From assembly GCA_964459305.1 (NCBI GenBank), contig CAYWNA010000148.1:1-32608 (forward strand): DNA of 32,608 bases, in the 5' to 3' direction. The notes beneath the pieces are model-generated. The model was not told the DNA's origin and searched no databases. It worked only from the letters and a program-made list of their open reading frames with translations. The stretch comes from CAYWNA01 sp964459305 (GTDB taxonomy: Bacteria > Planctomycetota > Planctomycetia > Pirellulales > Pirellulaceae). Numbering within the stretch: the stretch's first letter is position 1; the number at the start of each line of letters is the position of its first letter. Both the position numbers and the translations under genes were made by a program. Below, one piece after another: positions 1-8,705 of the stretch.

Positions 1-545
1 CGGCTTACGGCGGTTCGGCCGGCGCCGGCACGACGCTCTGGCTGGCGTGCCACGACGAAATGGCGGATCACAAGAATCCCGATCCGGTGCTGCGCGAGTC
101 CACGCGGCTTGCCGTGGGCGGGCTCAATGGCACGCAAGCGACGTACGACATATTGCAATGGAAAGACTTCATCCCATCGCAACAAGAGTTCACTCCTGAG
201 TTGGAGAAGGCCCGCGAACCGGTGCTGCTAGAGTTCTACGGGGTTCAGTCGCTCGATGAACTGGAGACGGAAAAGGGCAAAGCGATCCGGAAAGAGTACG
301 ACATGCTAGCTTGGATGTCCGCGGACGACCCGCCGCTCTGGATGAAGAACGGCCAGCGCGGCGGGCCGGCAGCGCTCGGAGACAAGGGACACATCAACCA
401 CCATCCGGCGCACGTTGTACGTTTGAAGGAGCGGGCCGCGGAGGCCGGCATGAATGTTGTCGCCATCGCGCCAAACGCCGGCCTGGCGCCGAAGCCGGAA
501 GTTAGCATGATCGAGTTCTTCTTTAAGCATCTTGGTGTGGAATAG
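1..545 (+). CDS. Alpha/beta hydrolase (esterase/lipase-like), 5'-truncated
   Basis: The reading frame is open from the window edge (first full codon at base 3) to the TAG at 543-545, giving about 180 residues of a C-terminal part. It opens with Tyr-Gly-Gly-Ser-Ala-Gly-Ala-Gly, the nucleophile elbow (GxSxG) of alpha/beta hydrolases. It continues with 'PDPVLRESTRL', 'DDPPLWM' and 'INHHPAH', patterns I associate with the short secreted esterase-like hydrolases common in Planctomycetota. An ATG at 60 exists but would cut off the nucleophile, so it is not the start. The usual Gly-x-Gly-His loop near the C-terminus is not obvious ('APNAGLAPKPE' stands there), so the catalytic His is uncertain or the protein may be non-canonical. 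It lies upstream of a sulfatase in the same direction, which fits removal of ester substituents from a glycan, but that is inference. Confidence 0.75.
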   Translation, partial: AYGGSAGAGTTLWLACHDEMADHKNPDPVLRESTRLAVGGLNGTQATYDILQWKDFIPSQQEFTPELEKAREPVLLEFYGVQSLDELETEKGKAIRKEYDMLAWMSADDPPLWMKNGQRGGPAALGDKGHINHHPAHVVRLKERAAEAGMNVVAIAPNAGLAPKPEVSMIEFFFKHLGVE

Positions 546-592
546 ACTTGGACATAGGCGACCACTTCCGGCTGTCTCTTGTTCTCCCATTC

Positions 593-703
593 GTTCTCCA
601 TGACGGCGAGAGTTCGAACGTCGGCAATCTCAAACGGGTCCAAGCCGAGGGACTCACCGCCTCCGAAATCGCCGAGCTAACAACGAAGGAAAACCTGGAA
701 TGA
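593..703 (+). pseudogene. Possible C-terminal remnant of a TatD-like amidohydrolase
   Basis: Between the hydrolase and the sulfatase, one plus-strand frame without an ATG reads through to a TGA at 701-703 that overlaps the sulfatase ATG. Its last residues, 'VQAEGLTASEIAEL' then 'TTKENLE', resemble the C-terminus of TatD-family metal-dependent hydrolases, which typically end with a helix of the type 'EVAEITTENARRLF'. There is no start codon and the frame closes upstream at 524-526, so if this is real it is a gene relic. The similarity is short and could be chance. Confidence 0.25.
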
Positions 704-2181
704 AAACAAAGAAACAAACAACGATCCTGTTTCTGGCGGTTTCTCTGTCGTGCGTGATAGGCAGGACAAGTGAAGGACAGGGCTCTGGCCAGCAGGACGG
801 GAAGCCAAACATACTGTTCATCGCGATCGATGATCTAAATGACTGGACGGGCTTGCTGAAGGGCAACCCTCAGGCCAAAACGCCTCACATGGATAAGCTG
901 GCTTCCCAAGGCATGGTCTTTACGAATGCGCATTGCGCGGCTCCGGCTTGCGGTCCTTCAAGGTCTGCGATTATGAGCGGGATCAGACCTTCGACATCGG
1001 GGAACTATGTTAACAAGAACTCGCTTACACGTAATCCGATACTGAATAACTCGGTTCTCTTGCCCGAGTTTTTTGGGCAGAACGGATACTATGTTTGCGG
1101 TTCCGGAAAGTTGTTTCACGGCGCTCATTTCAGAGACGAAGTACAAGGGCGGGGCTTTGATGACTATTACCCGAGCAAAACGCAGGACCTGTTCCCTTGG
1201 ATAGACAGATTCTCCTCCCCAAGACCCCTGAACGGGATTAAGAAAGGGATATCAAGATACGCCGACTGGGGCCCTTATCACCCAGAAGTTGCCCTGGAGG
1301 ATATCAACGATGGGAAAACCGCGAAATGGGCGGCAGAGACACTATTGGAAGGTGAGCTGAAAGAACCGTTCTTTTTAGGTGCCGGAATCTTCCAACCACA
1401 TTTACCCAATTACGTACTCCAAGAGTATTTCGATCGATTTCCTTTGGATGAAATCGAGCTTCCGGAAGGGTATCTGGAGGGGGATATGAATGACGTCCCC
1501 AAGGCCAGTGGAAAGCAGCGGCATATTGCGTGGGCCAAGACGATCAGAGCTGCCGGTCAGTGGAAGCCTGCGATTCAGGCTTATCTGGCGTCCACCGCTA
1601 TGACGGATGACTTGATTGGCCAGATTGTCGGGGCGCTCGAGAAATCGAAGTACGCAGACAACACGATCATCGTGTTGTGGAGCGACCATGGCTTTCAACT
1701 CGGCGAGAAAGAGCGTTGGGCGAAGTACTCTCTCTGGGAAAGAGCCACGAGGGTCAACATGGTCTGGGTGGCGCCAGGCGTGACCAAGCCTGGATCGACC
1801 ACGGCCAAGCCAGTGAACTTGCTCGATATCTATCCGACCCTCGCCTCCCTGACCGGCTGCGAACCGCCTGACGGACAACTGGAAGGAAACGACCTTACCG
1901 TTTTGATGAGAGATCCCGAGGCCGCGTGGAACAAGACCTCTCTGACTACCTTTGGCTACAAGAATTACGGCGTGCGATCCGAGCGGTACAGGTACATCGT
2001 TTACGAAGACGGATCAGAGGAGTTGTACGACCACGAGAACGACAAATGGGAATGGCACAACCTCGCGGGCAATTCTGATTACGCGGAAGTGATAGAGAAG
2101 ATGCGCAAGGGGATTCCGACTCATCATGAGCCAACTGGCGCCACACAGGGATCACCTGGGCGCAAACGTAGGGCCCGGTAA
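700..2181 (+). CDS. Type I sulfatase, iduronate-2-sulfatase-like, secreted
   Basis: A 493-residue formylglycine-dependent sulfatase (alkaline phosphatase superfamily) that would hydrolyse sulfate esters on sugars. An N-terminal signal peptide (about residues 1-26, hydrophobic core ILFLAVSLSCVI) predicts export. The metal-binding 'AIDDLNDW' has Asp44-Asp45, and the active-site signature is Cys84-Gly-Pro-Ser-Arg88, whose Cys would become formylglycine. Other family marks are 'GSGKLFHG', 'FQPHLP' and 'WSDHGFQLGE' in the C-terminal half. This set, with ID-D-LxxW near the start, resembles human iduronate-2-sulfatase-like enzymes (often filed as S1_7 in planctomycetes; the subfamily is from memory). 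Length is normal and no key residue is missing. No formylglycine-generating enzyme with intact cysteines is present in the window. Confidence 0.93.
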   Translation: MKTKKQTTILFLAVSLSCVIGRTSEGQGSGQQDGKPNILFIAIDDLNDWTGLLKGNPQAKTPHMDKLASQGMVFTNAHCAAPACGPSRSAIMSGIRPSTSGNYVNKNSLTRNPILNNSVLLPEFFGQNGYYVCGSGKLFHGAHFRDEVQGRGFDDYYPSKTQDLFPWIDRFSSPRPLNGIKKGISRYADWGPYHPEVALEDINDGKTAKWAAETLLEGELKEPFFLGAGIFQPHLPNYVLQEYFDRFPLDEIELPEGYLEGDMNDVPKASGKQRHIAWAKTIRAAGQWKPAIQAYLASTAMTDDLIGQIVGALEKSKYADNTIIVLWSDHGFQLGEKERWAKYSLWERATRVNMVWVAPGVTKPGSTTAKPVNLLDIYPTLASLTGCEPPDGQLEGNDLTVLMRDPEAAWNKTSLTTFGYKNYGVRSERYRYIVYEDGSEELYDHENDKWEWHNLAGNSDYAEVIEKMRKGIPTHHEPTGATQGSPGRKRRAR

Positions 2182-2319
2182 CCGCCGCATCAGCACGTGG
2201 TAGCGCAGCTGCTTCAATCGCTCGAATTGAAACGGTAGCACGGTCTTCTGCGGTTGTCCGGGTAAAGTCCAGTCCGGGCCAATTTTCGGATTTCTCATGA
2301 ACACACGCTGCCAAGACAT
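2152..2319 (-). other. Small ORF or gene remnant, unrecognised (55 aa)
   Basis: A minus-strand ORF starting at the ATG at 2319 encodes 55 residues rich in Pro, Arg and Leu, including 'KIGPDWTLPGQPQKT' and 'FERLKQLRYHVLMRR'. It runs 30 bases into the 3' end of the convergent sulfatase. The composition looks like a genuine basic helix-containing protein tail rather than random sequence, but I recognise no family. It may be the end of a decayed gene, possibly transposase-derived. Low confidence. Confidence 0.2.
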
Positions 2320-2431
2320 ATTCTACGCGATGGGGAGGCATTTCGGAGGCAGTTTGGCTGGCACCGTAGCGCGCTCTAGGTGGAAGTCACGTGGCAGGCA
2401 TCGCGGACATCTTTTGACTGCCCCGTAAGCT

Positions 2432-2452
2432 CAGATGTGTATCAGACATCTG
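2432..2452. repeat. Short inverted repeat (7-bp arms)
   Basis: CAGATGT and ACATCTG flank a 7-base spacer. It lies at the end of the small minus-strand ORF. There is no following U-tract on either strand, so it is a weak hairpin and not a convincing intrinsic terminator. Confidence 0.3.
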
Positions 2453-2615
2453 TAGTTATTACGCAATCAAGAACTTCAGCGGTGGGGGCGACCTCTTGCG
2501 CGAAGAAGTGGGCCGCCAACGTCGCGGATGTCATTAGAACGAGGGAGCTAGCCCCGCTCTGGAAGATCGAGCGACGTTCCTGATTCAGCTGCGTTGTCGC
2601 GTGGCCACTAATCAC
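2442..2615 (-). pseudogene. Small ORF with Tat-like signal, probably truncated
   Basis: A GTG at 2615-2613 overlaps the stop codon of the upstream metallophosphatase (GTGA). It opens a 57-codon frame ending with TGA at 2444-2442. The product has a twin-arginine-like leader: 'ERRSIFQSGASS' followed by a small-residue hydrophobic stretch and 'AHFFAQE'. It then reads 'VLDCVITTDV' before the stop. Reading past that TGA in the same frame gives 'YTSELTGQSKDVRDACH' before a second stop. This weakly recalls Tat-exported Cys-rich four-helix copper-binding proteins (Csp/DUF326 type), with a Cys codon mutated to TGA. That identity is a guess. It sits at the tail of the minus-strand operon and is more likely a decayed gene than a working one. 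Confidence 0.3.
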
Positions 2616-4294
2616 TCGCCCGTACGCGCTTCCGCCGGTACTGTAAACGAGAACGCCGTTTTGCCGTCCTCTCCTTCAGCCTTGTCTTCCGGCAGGAACG
2701 ACCGGACGTAGTCCAAACGGACGTTTTCCGGCGACACCGTCACGAGCAGATGTCCTGAATTCGGCAGAACGTCGCCGGTACGGTACGCTTCCCGGTTGAA
2801 CGCCTGGTACGTGTCGTCGGCCGGGTTTGGGACTGACTGATATACCACGCCGTCGAGTTCCTGTCGTGCAAAGATGTGGTCGTGCCCCTGAAAGAATATC
2901 GTTACGCCGTTGTCTACCATCAGTTGGTGGATAGGCTTGTCCCAACCGGGTCGTTTCTCGTCGAACTGCCAGGTACCGTCCCGGCTCTTGCCGCCCCATT
3001 CGTATAGATGTGCCATTTCGATTCCGCCCCGTCCGGTTCCCATCACGTGATGGCAAAACACGAACTTGTACCGTGCCTCGCTCTGTTCAAGCGTGTCTTT
3101 CAACCACTTGTACTGCTCGTCCCCGATACTCATTCCCCACCAGTCGCGCACCCTTCCGCCTCTTGATGCATTACGTCCACCACCACCGGACCCACCACGT
3201 CGCCCGCCACCACGTTGCCCACCGCCGGACTCGCCACGACGGCGTTTAATCCTGGAGCCATCTATACGTTCGCCACCACCGGAAGCTTCACCACGCCGCC
3301 CACGGCCAGAGCCGCCGCGATTCTCATCGCCGACAGACTCACGGCGTTGTCTCCCGCCTTTTTCGCTGCCTTTTGCCGAATCCACCGGTACGGGCGAGTG
3401 CCAATAGGGGTCCAACACAGCGAACAGCGCGTCACCCCAGGTCCACGCGTAGTAGTCCCGCAACAGGCCAACGAATTCCACCACTTTTTTGTCGCCGCTA
3501 TAGAAATCGTCCGGCGCGGGCAGTGCAAAGAACCGGCTACGAGCGATCCCGGCCATGACGGCCGGGTTGTTGGGTGTACCGTCCAACCAATTGGCCCCGG
3601 ACTGCTCGTGGTTGCCGTTCACCAGGAACAACGACGACGAGCGGCCGACCAGGCCCAGAAAACTGCGCTGATGAGCGTAGACGCGGTCCACGCTGGCCTG
3701 CTCAAGCGTTTCACGGTTCACCAACCGGTCCAGGCTGAAATCGTCGCCCATGGTTAGATAGAAGTCAGGTCGGTCCTTTTCGACATTGCGCATTGTCTGC
3801 GCATAGAGTTCCGGACTGTACATCTTGCCCAAACGTTCCGGATGCGAATCGCCCTGGAGAGCAAAAGTGAACGTACTGCCGGGCCGACGCTGCGTGTGGA
3901 ACGTATACTCGTTGCCGACGACAAATCTGTCCTGTCCCGGTTGCCGCGAACACAATCGATAGAAGTAACGCGTATCAGGCTTTAACCGTTCAAGCTCGAA
4001 TTCGAAAGGCGAGCCGGCATTGGAACGCAACGTCCTCGTCTTGCGGGCATATGTCCCCTTATTCTCACCGAACTCAACGTATGCCTCTACATCGGAGGCC
4101 GAAAGCACACTCAACGTAATAGAATCGTCAGTAGGCCGTCCAAGAATCTGTGAGTGTGACTCCGCGGGTCCGTATTCAAAGCTCGTGTTGCGTCCACCCT
4201 GGCCCCGGGCCACTTCCTCGGTACACCAAAAAGTAGCACCAAGAACCAGAACCGCCGTCACCAAGAATAATCTGAGTGTTCCGTACCGTATCAT
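2612..4294 (-). CDS. Secreted calcineurin-like metallophosphatase with RG-rich insertion
   Basis: A 560-residue phosphoesterase. A signal peptide (about 1-31) is followed by a fibronectin-like N-domain as in purple acid phosphatases ('LKPDTRYFYRLCS', about 45-135). The two-metal catalytic domain follows, with Gly-Asp-Ser-His at 148-151, Gly-Asp at 183-184, Gly-Asn-His-Glu at 227-230, His-His at 415-416 and Gly-His-Asp-His at 470-473. All expected metal ligands are present. Residues about 308-382 are a low-complexity Arg/Gly/Ser tract placed between 'VLDPYWHS' and 'WGMSIGDEQYKWL'. The neighbouring paralog has only a few residues there, so it is an insertion inside the catalytic fold. The ATG overlaps the stop of the upstream paralog (ATGA at 4294-4291), suggesting coupled translation. 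The substrate is unknown; phosphomonoesters or phosphodiesters outside the cytoplasm are likely. Confidence 0.9.
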   Translation of the reverse strand: MIRYGTLRLFLVTAVLVLGATFWCTEEVARGQGGRNTSFEYGPAESHSQILGRPTDDSITLSVLSASDVEAYVEFGENKGTYARKTRTLRSNAGSPFEFELERLKPDTRYFYRLCSRQPGQDRFVVGNEYTFHTQRRPGSTFTFALQGDSHPERLGKMYSPELYAQTMRNVEKDRPDFYLTMGDDFSLDRLVNRETLEQASVDRVYAHQRSFLGLVGRSSSLFLVNGNHEQSGANWLDGTPNNPAVMAGIARSRFFALPAPDDFYSGDKKVVEFVGLLRDYYAWTWGDALFAVLDPYWHSPVPVDSAKGSEKGGRQRRESVGDENRGGSGRGRRGEASGGGERIDGSRIKRRRGESGGGQRGGGRRGGSGGGGRNASRGGRVRDWWGMSIGDEQYKWLKDTLEQSEARYKFVFCHHVMGTGRGGIEMAHLYEWGGKSRDGTWQFDEKRPGWDKPIHQLMVDNGVTIFFQGHDHIFARQELDGVVYQSVPNPADDTYQAFNREAYRTGDVLPNSGHLLVTVSPENVRLDYVRSFLPEDKAEGEDGKTAFSFTVPAEARTGE

Positions 4295-5814
4295 TGGAAA
4301 CCTCCAACCGACCCGGGTGTTAATGTATACGAATAGGCTACCATAGTGCCCAACTCATTGCCGCCGCTGAGCAGGAAATCGACCTTCGTCTCTTTCGGCG
4401 ACACGACAATCTGTAGACAACCGGAGCCGGAGAGGATATCGCCGGAGACGTAGCCATACTCGGCGGCCATGCGGCGTGCCTTGTCCGCACTGCTGTTTGC
4501 TCTGCGTCTGCCCGTCTGCGTACGTGTGCCTTGTCTCAAAGCATGTCCCGGTTGCGGCACGAGTTGATAGACAACACCATCACGCTCCTGCCGTGCGAAG
4601 AAATGGTCGTGGCCGTGAAAGACGATCGACACGCCGTTTTCAGCAAGCAGGTCGTGGATCGGCATCTTCAAGTCCGGGCGTTGGGTGTCGAACGTGTACC
4701 GTCCATCCAACTCATGGCCGCCCCATTCAAAGAATGCGGCAGCCTCAGCCCCGCCTCGTGCCGACTCATCGCTGCCTCCGACAAGATTGTGGATGAAGAC
4801 GAATTTGAATGCTGCATCGCTCGCCTCAAGCGTGTTGTGTAGCCAGTTGTACTGCTCGCGTCCAAGCGTCCAACGCCATCCGTCGGCTGAACGTCCACGC
4901 GTGGTCGTCGGCCAGAACGGATCGAGCACAATGAACTGGGCGTCGCCCCATCGCCAAGCGTAGTAGTTTTGTAATTGGCCAAGGTCGGACATTTCAGTTG
5001 TGTTTCCCGAGTAGAACGCGCCGGGCCTCGGATTGGGAAACAGGCTGGTTCGCATGCGGTGCGACCAGACGGAGATATTGTCGTCGCGAGGCGAAAAAGA
5101 CCATCCGGTCTCGCCATCGTGATTCCCAAGCGTCAAGAACAATGGGGCGGAGTGGCAGAGCCGCCCAAAGTAGTAACGCTGGGCGAAGTACTGGGCCTCC
5201 GCTTGGCGATAGTCTCTTCCGTATTTGTCGGTCATGAAGGTGTCGCCAAGATCGATATGGAAGTCGGGCTTCGCATTGGCGGCGTTCTTCAGGGTTTCCA
5301 GATACACATTCGCATCCGTCGGCTCGTCGAGGTGGGAGTCGGCCTGGACCGTGAAGCAGAATGGTTCGCCTGCTGGACGTTGCGTGTGAAAAGTGTACTC
5401 CGGCGAGGTTTCGTTCCACGGTGTGCCTTGGATCTTGTAACAAACACGATAGTAGTACCGCGTGTTTGGCTGAAGCGACGAAAGCAGCAGATGCGCGGTG
5501 TCGCGCCGCTTGCACTTTTTGTGCGGCGTCGAAGCAGAGTATTCGCCTCGCGTCGTTCCGAACTCAATGCTTAGCTCAAGATCTTCGTGCGAGGTTATAG
5601 CCACTGTGACGCTATGGTCGGTCGGACGAGCTAGCGTCACGTCGAGCAATCGTTCCGGGACATTGGTGTGAAAGACGTGTTCTGGCCCTTGACGATTCGA
5701 GCCCTTTTGCGGTCCTCCTTGGCGACGTTCGCCGCCCCTTTTTGCAAAGGCGGGTTGGGATGGCAAAGCCAGTGCGGCGATAAGGAAGAGCGAAAAGCAG
5801 ATGCGATATGTCAT
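4291..5814 (-). CDS. Secreted calcineurin-like metallophosphatase, paralog
   Basis: A 507-residue paralog of the next gene. The signal peptide (1-24, ending 'SQPAFA') is followed by a short Arg/Gly/Gln tract (25-44) and a fibronectin-like domain ('LQPNTRYYYRVCY', about 55-143). The catalytic domain shows Asp159-Ser-His161, Gly-Asp at 190-191, Gly-Asn-His-Asp at 230-233, His342 and Gly-His-Asp-His at 401-404. The loop that carries the long RG insertion in the downstream copy is short here (about 302-315, 'TTTRGRSADGW'). A second basic patch lies at about 428-448. The start is supported by AGGAA six bases upstream of the ATG. It begins 24 bases after the arylsulfotransferase-like gene, so it is probably the same transcript. 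The tandem pair looks like a local duplication that has diverged. Confidence 0.9.
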   Translation of the reverse strand: MTYRICFSLFLIAALALPSQPAFAKRGGERRQGGPQKGSNRQGPEHVFHTNVPERLLDVTLARPTDHSVTVAITSHEDLELSIEFGTTRGEYSASTPHKKCKRRDTAHLLLSSLQPNTRYYYRVCYKIQGTPWNETSPEYTFHTQRPAGEPFCFTVQADSHLDEPTDANVYLETLKNAANAKPDFHIDLGDTFMTDKYGRDYRQAEAQYFAQRYYFGRLCHSAPLFLTLGNHDGETGWSFSPRDDNISVWSHRMRTSLFPNPRPGAFYSGNTTEMSDLGQLQNYYAWRWGDAQFIVLDPFWPTTTRGRSADGWRWTLGREQYNWLHNTLEASDAAFKFVFIHNLVGGSDESARGGAEAAAFFEWGGHELDGRYTFDTQRPDLKMPIHDLLAENGVSIVFHGHDHFFARQERDGVVYQLVPQPGHALRQGTRTQTGRRRANSSADKARRMAAEYGYVSGDILSGSGCLQIVVSPKETKVDFLLSGGNELGTMVAYSYTLTPGSVGGFQ

Positions 5815-5838
5815 GACATGTTCCTGCGAAGGGTGGAC

Positions 5839-8691
5839 TCATCTGCTTGGCGGAGCGTAATCCGGATTGTTCGACGGTGCAATGGCCGGATCGGCAACGA
5901 TACGACCGGTCCGCTCGCGATCGGATTTGTCGAACAGTTCGCTCGCCAGGGATAACAATTCATCGAGCGTGATCTTCTGATCCCTATCTGCGTCGATCTC
6001 ATCGCTATGCTGTTTCACGAATCCGCCCATGGTGTGAGAAGCTTCACCGCGAGAGCCAGTATATTCATCGGCCGTCAGGAGGCCGTCGACATTCTTGTCG
6101 TACAGTGAAAAGACCTCGCGACATGCTTCCTGTAGTTCTGTGCGTTCAAGAGAGCCGTCAGTGTTGGCGTCCATCTCGGCCGCATGAACGACGAGCCACG
6201 GTTTGCGGTTCGTATCACCGCCCTGTCCACGTTGCCCTCCCTGCTGCCCTTGCGGCTTACTTCCTCGATTGCTAAGCGGTATCGACAAGATTCGCGTTCG
6301 CGCCGTCACGAACAACTTCGACTCGTTCTCTATCAGGCAAACGTTCGTCGGTTGCTCAGGCGTTTCAAATGTGCGAACACGTCGACCGGTCGTGTCGAGC
6401 ATGACGATTCTTTGCTCGGCCAGATAGAGGTTACCGCGTGAGTCGAGAGCCAACCCATCGGCCCCGATGTCGGCGAAGAGCGTCTTATCTGCCAATGTTC
6501 CGTCCGACCGAACCGTGTACCGATAGGTCTTGCCCGCCCCGTGGTCGGTGATGTAGAGCGTCTTTCCATCTGCCGAACCCACCAACCCATTGGGACGTAC
6601 CAAGTCATCGGCGACTCGCATTACCGGACGGCCGTCTGGCGGAATGTAATAGACGTGCTCGCCGTCCTGCGTCTTGGCCCCTCGGCCGTAGAGCGGATCG
6701 GAAAAGTAGATTCCGCCGTTGGGGGCGATCCAAAGATCGTTCGGCTTGTTGAAACGCTTGCCATCGTACGCTTCAGCAAGCACGGTGAGCGAACCGTCCT
6801 GTTCCAGACGTGCGACACGCCCGAGTTCCCCCTGACAAATGACGAGACATCCTGCCGTATCAAGGGCAAGGCCATTCGCACCACCGGAATCTTCAAGCAC
6901 GACACTCAGTTGCCCGTCGCCGGTTCGCCGGTAAATACGATTTGCTCGAACATCGGTGAAATAGATGTTGTCCTGAGGGTCCGCGACCGGTCCCTCGGTG
7001 AACTGGAATTGGACTTCAGGATGGAGCACGGTTGTGTTCTCGCCGGGACGCGGACCACGCGGTCCGCCGCCTTGTTCGCGCGGACCGCCCCGTTCGCGAG
7101 GACCACGCTGTGGGCGGGACTGTCCGCCCTGTCCGGGTCCGCGTCGTCTTCCTTGTTGCATGCCGGGCTGCCGTGGCCCTGGCCCACGCCCTGGCGGAGA
7201 TGTTTTGATGACGCCTTGCTCTGCCAGATCGGTGAGCAGGCCCATAGGTTTGAGGTCTCGTCCCCGCAACGCCGGATGATCGGGACCGTAGCGGTAAGCC
7301 CGGAACACGGCGTTCGACATCGGAAAAGCATCCTTCAAGACGCGAACGACGCCATCATTTGTTACCGGGTTGATGTACTCCCAAACTACATCCGCCTGTG
7401 GTGTCACTTCGAAGAAGTGGCCTTCAGTCATCGCACAGATCAGCGTGTTGCCGTTCGGCAGGCGTTGTGCCCCGGAGCCGATGTGACTGAAGAAGCCCTG
7501 GTTGCTGCGGGAATAGTACATCCAAACGATCTGGTTCGACACCCATCGCGGCGTCTTCTGGGAATCGCGATTTGGATGCTGCCAGCGGAAGTAGCCCGCG
7601 TCGGGCGGATTGACATAGTCACCTGCTTCACGACCCTCGCGGTCGAGCATGCCGTTGATCTCCAGAATGTACGACTGGGGAGTCCGCTCAAACAGGTATT
7701 GGGCGTTGTTGAAGATCAAGAAGTTCCCGGCACCAGGCAAGCCCTCGTCGATCCACTGTATATCGTGCGACCCGCCGATCTGCTTGTGGCCGGTCGTCGA
7801 TTGCGTCCAGTCCGGGAGAATCGACGGCGGGTCGCCCTGGGCATAGCGGGCCGGATCGCCGAACCGATAGACGAAATCTCCCTTTGGCCCAGCGGCCAAG
7901 CGGGTACTCTCCTCGAAATCACCCGCGACGAACGTGCCGTCATGATCGATCACATAGAACTCCCCTTGGACCGAGTTCGTGACGACGTACCCCAACTCGG
8001 GATTGTAGTCGAGCGAATTGCAGTGGAGCCAATCCCGCTTCACAGGTCGGCCGGGGATGTTGACATTGATGCGATGCGGACAGTCAGCGGCTGTTTTGCC
8101 TTGGCCCGCATAGTTCGGCTTCGTCGGATCGATATCCTGGACCGTGTGGTCGAAGAACCGCCACTCCCAGATGATGTTGCCGTCCATGTCAATTTCGACA
8201 ATCGAATCGAGTTGTGCACCATCGTAAGGCCCATTCGCTGGATCGCAGCCTGCGTCGATCGCCTCCTGGTGGGTGATCATCCGGTTCGCGATGTAGAGCA
8301 TCGTCGGCTTGCCCAAAACCTTGTTGTAGATACGGACCCAATCGTGATGCGGCGAATAGCCCTCACGTCGTTCGTCATACGACCAGACGGCGTTGCCCTC
8401 CCAGTCGAGTTCGCGAAAGCCGCCAAAGCCGCTGGGATCATCCTTCGAGGCGTCGATCAAGTTTCCGTTATCGAGAAACTGCGGTGTCGTGCCGATCGGC
8501 CATGTGTTGATGACCTGGCCTTCCATATCGATCAGATAGCTAGTCCCGCGAGCGGAGAAAAGCGTGTACCCGTTGTAGGCACGCTCCTTGTCCCACTGGA
8601 TTGTCTCGGTTGGTCCTTGAAGCGATTCACGGGCGGGTGCGATCGTGGTTGTCAGCCAAATTGCGATGAGGAATGTAGTTGCGTATTTCAT
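5839..8691 (-). CDS. Arylsulfotransferase-like / SMP-30-like / EF-hand fusion protein, secreted
   Basis: A 950-residue multidomain exoprotein. Residues 1-20 form a signal peptide. Residues about 35-475 form a beta-propeller of the arylsulfotransferase (ASST) type, with 'RDWLHCNSLDYN' (His223), 'GGSHDIQWID' (His309) and 'RLPNGNTLICA', which match the conserved His-containing strands of the family. Residues about 498-552 are a Pro/Arg/Gly/Gln linker. Residues about 556-805 resemble the SMP-30/gluconolactonase propeller ('FTEGPVADPQDNIYFTD', 'KPNDLWIAPNGGIYFSDP'). Residues about 808-828 are a second RG/Q linker. Three EF-hand calcium loops begin at Asp841, Asp865 and Asp900, each ending in Glu. 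A Shine-Dalgarno AAGGA lies seven bases before the ATG. Activity is not provable from sequence: ASST-like folds in planctomycetes may be binding propellers. It follows the EF-hand/SUMF1-like gene and shares its ASST-like domain. Confidence 0.85.
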   Translation of the reverse strand: MKYATTFLIAIWLTTTIAPARESLQGPTETIQWDKERAYNGYTLFSARGTSYLIDMEGQVINTWPIGTTPQFLDNGNLIDASKDDPSGFGGFRELDWEGNAVWSYDERREGYSPHHDWVRIYNKVLGKPTMLYIANRMITHQEAIDAGCDPANGPYDGAQLDSIVEIDMDGNIIWEWRFFDHTVQDIDPTKPNYAGQGKTAADCPHRINVNIPGRPVKRDWLHCNSLDYNPELGYVVTNSVQGEFYVIDHDGTFVAGDFEESTRLAAGPKGDFVYRFGDPARYAQGDPPSILPDWTQSTTGHKQIGGSHDIQWIDEGLPGAGNFLIFNNAQYLFERTPQSYILEINGMLDREGREAGDYVNPPDAGYFRWQHPNRDSQKTPRWVSNQIVWMYYSRSNQGFFSHIGSGAQRLPNGNTLICAMTEGHFFEVTPQADVVWEYINPVTNDGVVRVLKDAFPMSNAVFRAYRYGPDHPALRGRDLKPMGLLTDLAEQGVIKTSPPGRGPGPRQPGMQQGRRRGPGQGGQSRPQRGPRERGGPREQGGGPRGPRPGENTTVLHPEVQFQFTEGPVADPQDNIYFTDVRANRIYRRTGDGQLSVVLEDSGGANGLALDTAGCLVICQGELGRVARLEQDGSLTVLAEAYDGKRFNKPNDLWIAPNGGIYFSDPLYGRGAKTQDGEHVYYIPPDGRPVMRVADDLVRPNGLVGSADGKTLYITDHGAGKTYRYTVRSDGTLADKTLFADIGADGLALDSRGNLYLAEQRIVMLDTTGRRVRTFETPEQPTNVCLIENESKLFVTARTRILSIPLSNRGSKPQGQQGGQRGQGGDTNRKPWLVVHAAEMDANTDGSLERTELQEACREVFSLYDKNVDGLLTADEYTGSRGEASHTMGGFVKQHSDEIDADRDQKITLDELLSLASELFDKSDRERTGRIVADPAIAPSNNPDYAPPSR

Positions 8692-8705
8692 GGGAAGATC
8701 CTTGG

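Noticed and set aside
2442..2444. TGA read as selenocysteine
   Set aside because: No SECIS-like hairpin or known selenoprotein context; a decayed gene is simpler.
2431..2452. Transposon adapter contamination (AGATGTGTAT resembles a library adapter)
   Set aside because: Only about ten bases match, then the sequence diverges; it is explained by a short inverted repeat.
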